7,898 nt of DNA, taken from positions 1 through 7,898 of the forward strand of contig JAUVIX010000164.1 of assembly GCA_030592565.1 (NCBI GenBank), written 5' to 3'. A program made the translations under genes and the position numbers. This stretch comes from Chlorobiota bacterium (GTDB taxonomy: Bacteria; Bacteroidota; Bacteroidia; Bacteroidales; JAADJA01). Positions 7,071 through 7,898 of the stretch are shown here, one piece after another (within the stretch, counting starts at the first letter, position 1; each line of letters begins with the position of its first letter). The notes under the pieces were generated by a model. It was given only the letters and a program-made list of their open reading frames with translations. It made no database searches and was not told the DNA's origin.

Positions 7071-7898
7071 ATGAAGTATGTTGTAGTTATACCAGCAAAA
7101 AATGAGGAGGAGGGCATAAGTGTTACTCTTGATTCTATTTTGAATCAGGATGTGAAACCAGAACTGGTCTATGTTGCCGACGATAATTCTACTGATGGAA
7201 CAGCAGGAATTGTACGTAAGTATTCTGATCAGCATGCTTTTATTCACTATTACCTTAATGATGCTGAGGATGATTATGTGCTTGGGGGAAAAATAGTTAA
7301 GATATTCAATAAGATAAAAGATTTAATTGATGCGTCCGGGGTAGAGTATGATTATATTGCCAAAATGGATGCCGATATTTCATTCGATCGGGATTTTATG
7401 AAAAAAATTGTTGGCAGGATAAAGGGAGTAAAATATGGTATTATTTCGGGAACACCATATTTTATTAATGAGGATAAAAAAGTATTTGTAAAAAGTCCCT
7501 CGTGGCATACAAACGGTGATTTTAAAATATACAGTAAGGATTGTTTGGATGATATTGGCCAGATTCCTGAGGATCTTGGGTGGGATACTGCCGACAATAT
7601 TCTTGCAATGCAAAAAGGATGGAAAACAGAGGCATTCTATGATATAAATTATAAGCAAACCCGACCGATTGGCCGCTATTCTGTTGTAAAAGGAAAAGAG
7701 AGGCAGGGAAGGGGAGCTTATAAGCTTGGTTATAACCCTTTATACCTAACACTCAGAACAATGCATGATCTATTAAAACCTCCAATTTTTATAGGTTCTG
7801 TGTCGTTTTTAAAAGGATATTTCAACGCAATGTTTACAGGGACAACCAAAACACTGGATAAAGAGCAAAGCAGGTTGTTGCGTAAATTATTGTGGGGA
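7071..7898 (+). CDS. Glycosyltransferase family 2 (3' end outside window)
   Basis: An open frame of 276 codons that runs off the window end without a stop. It begins at ATG 7071, after a 19-base gap from the previous gene. The N-terminus is a textbook GT2 start: YVVVIPAKNEE (residues 3-13) and VADDNSTDGT (35-44). D100-A101-D102 in AKMDADISF is an intact DXD nucleotide-sugar/metal site. The segment around E167-D168 to D175 (PEDLGWDTAD) is placed where the catalytic base lies. The following GWKTEAFYDINYKQTRP continues the GT2 core, and RQGRGAYKLGYNPLYL leads into a C-terminal part that is mildly hydrophobic (PPIFIGSVSFLKGYF) and may touch the membrane. About 300 residues is usual for the family, so little is probably missing. 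It is the fourth gene of the operon and the only one of the two GT2 genes with a canonical DXD. Confidence 0.9.
   Translation, partial: MKYVVVIPAKNEEEGISVTLDSILNQDVKPELVYVADDNSTDGTAGIVRKYSDQHAFIHYYLNDAEDDYVLGGKIVKIFNKIKDLIDASGVEYDYIAKMDADISFDRDFMKKIVGRIKGVKYGIISGTPYFINEDKKVFVKSPSWHTNGDFKIYSKDCLDDIGQIPEDLGWDTADNILAMQKGWKTEAFYDINYKQTRPIGRYSVVKGKERQGRGAYKLGYNPLYLTLRTMHDLLKPPIFIGSVSFLKGYFNAMFTGTTKTLDKEQSRLLRKLLWG

Noticed and set aside
7041..7752. Several overlapping minus-strand open frames opposite the last glycosyltransferase.
   Set aside because: They overlap each other and the clear GT2 coding frame from 7071, which has intact family motifs throughout.

Overview
The window looks like chromosomal DNA from a member of the Bacteroidota. 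The evidence is an S46-family dipeptidyl-peptidase of the Bacteroidota type, A+T-rich sequence, start codons without clear Shine-Dalgarno sequences, and three exact copies of a TAnnTTTG-type -7 promoter box in the one divergent intergenic region. No genus can be named from this sequence alone.

Layout. Bases 1-2064 (+) hold most of an S46 dipeptidyl-peptidase whose N-terminus lies before the window. Its catalytic His, Asp and Ser are visible, and the specificity position carries Gly, which points to the DPP7 (hydrophobic P1) type rather than the DPP11 (acidic P1) type. A rho-independent terminator at 2089-2124 works in both directions and separates it from a convergent two-gene minus-strand unit. 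That unit runs from a sulfotransferase-like protein (2991-3791) to a GT-A-like putative glycosyltransferase (2184-2969). The divergent region 3792-3970 carries -7 boxes facing both ways and a 23-bp dyad. It leads rightwards into a tight plus-strand run of four glycosyltransferases: GT4-like (3971-5113), WbbL-like GT2 (5118-6023), GT-B/GT4-like (6038-7051) and a GT2 (7071 to the window end, incomplete). Gaps in this run are 4, 14 and 19 bases.

How the genes fit together. From 2184 rightwards the window is part of a surface-glycan assembly cluster (O-antigen, capsule or exopolysaccharide). Four predicted transferases on one transcript could build successive linkages of an oligosaccharide. The divergent unit could add a further sugar and a sulfate group from PAPS. 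No flippase, polymerase, priming transferase, nucleotide-sugar synthesis gene or PAPS synthesis gene is in view, so the glycan type and its export route cannot be decided. The peptidase is a separate transcription unit with a nutritional role (peptide degradation in the periplasm) and is probably only a neighbour.

No RNA genes, mobile elements, CRISPR arrays or large repeats were seen. No stretch over 300 bases lacks a gene.
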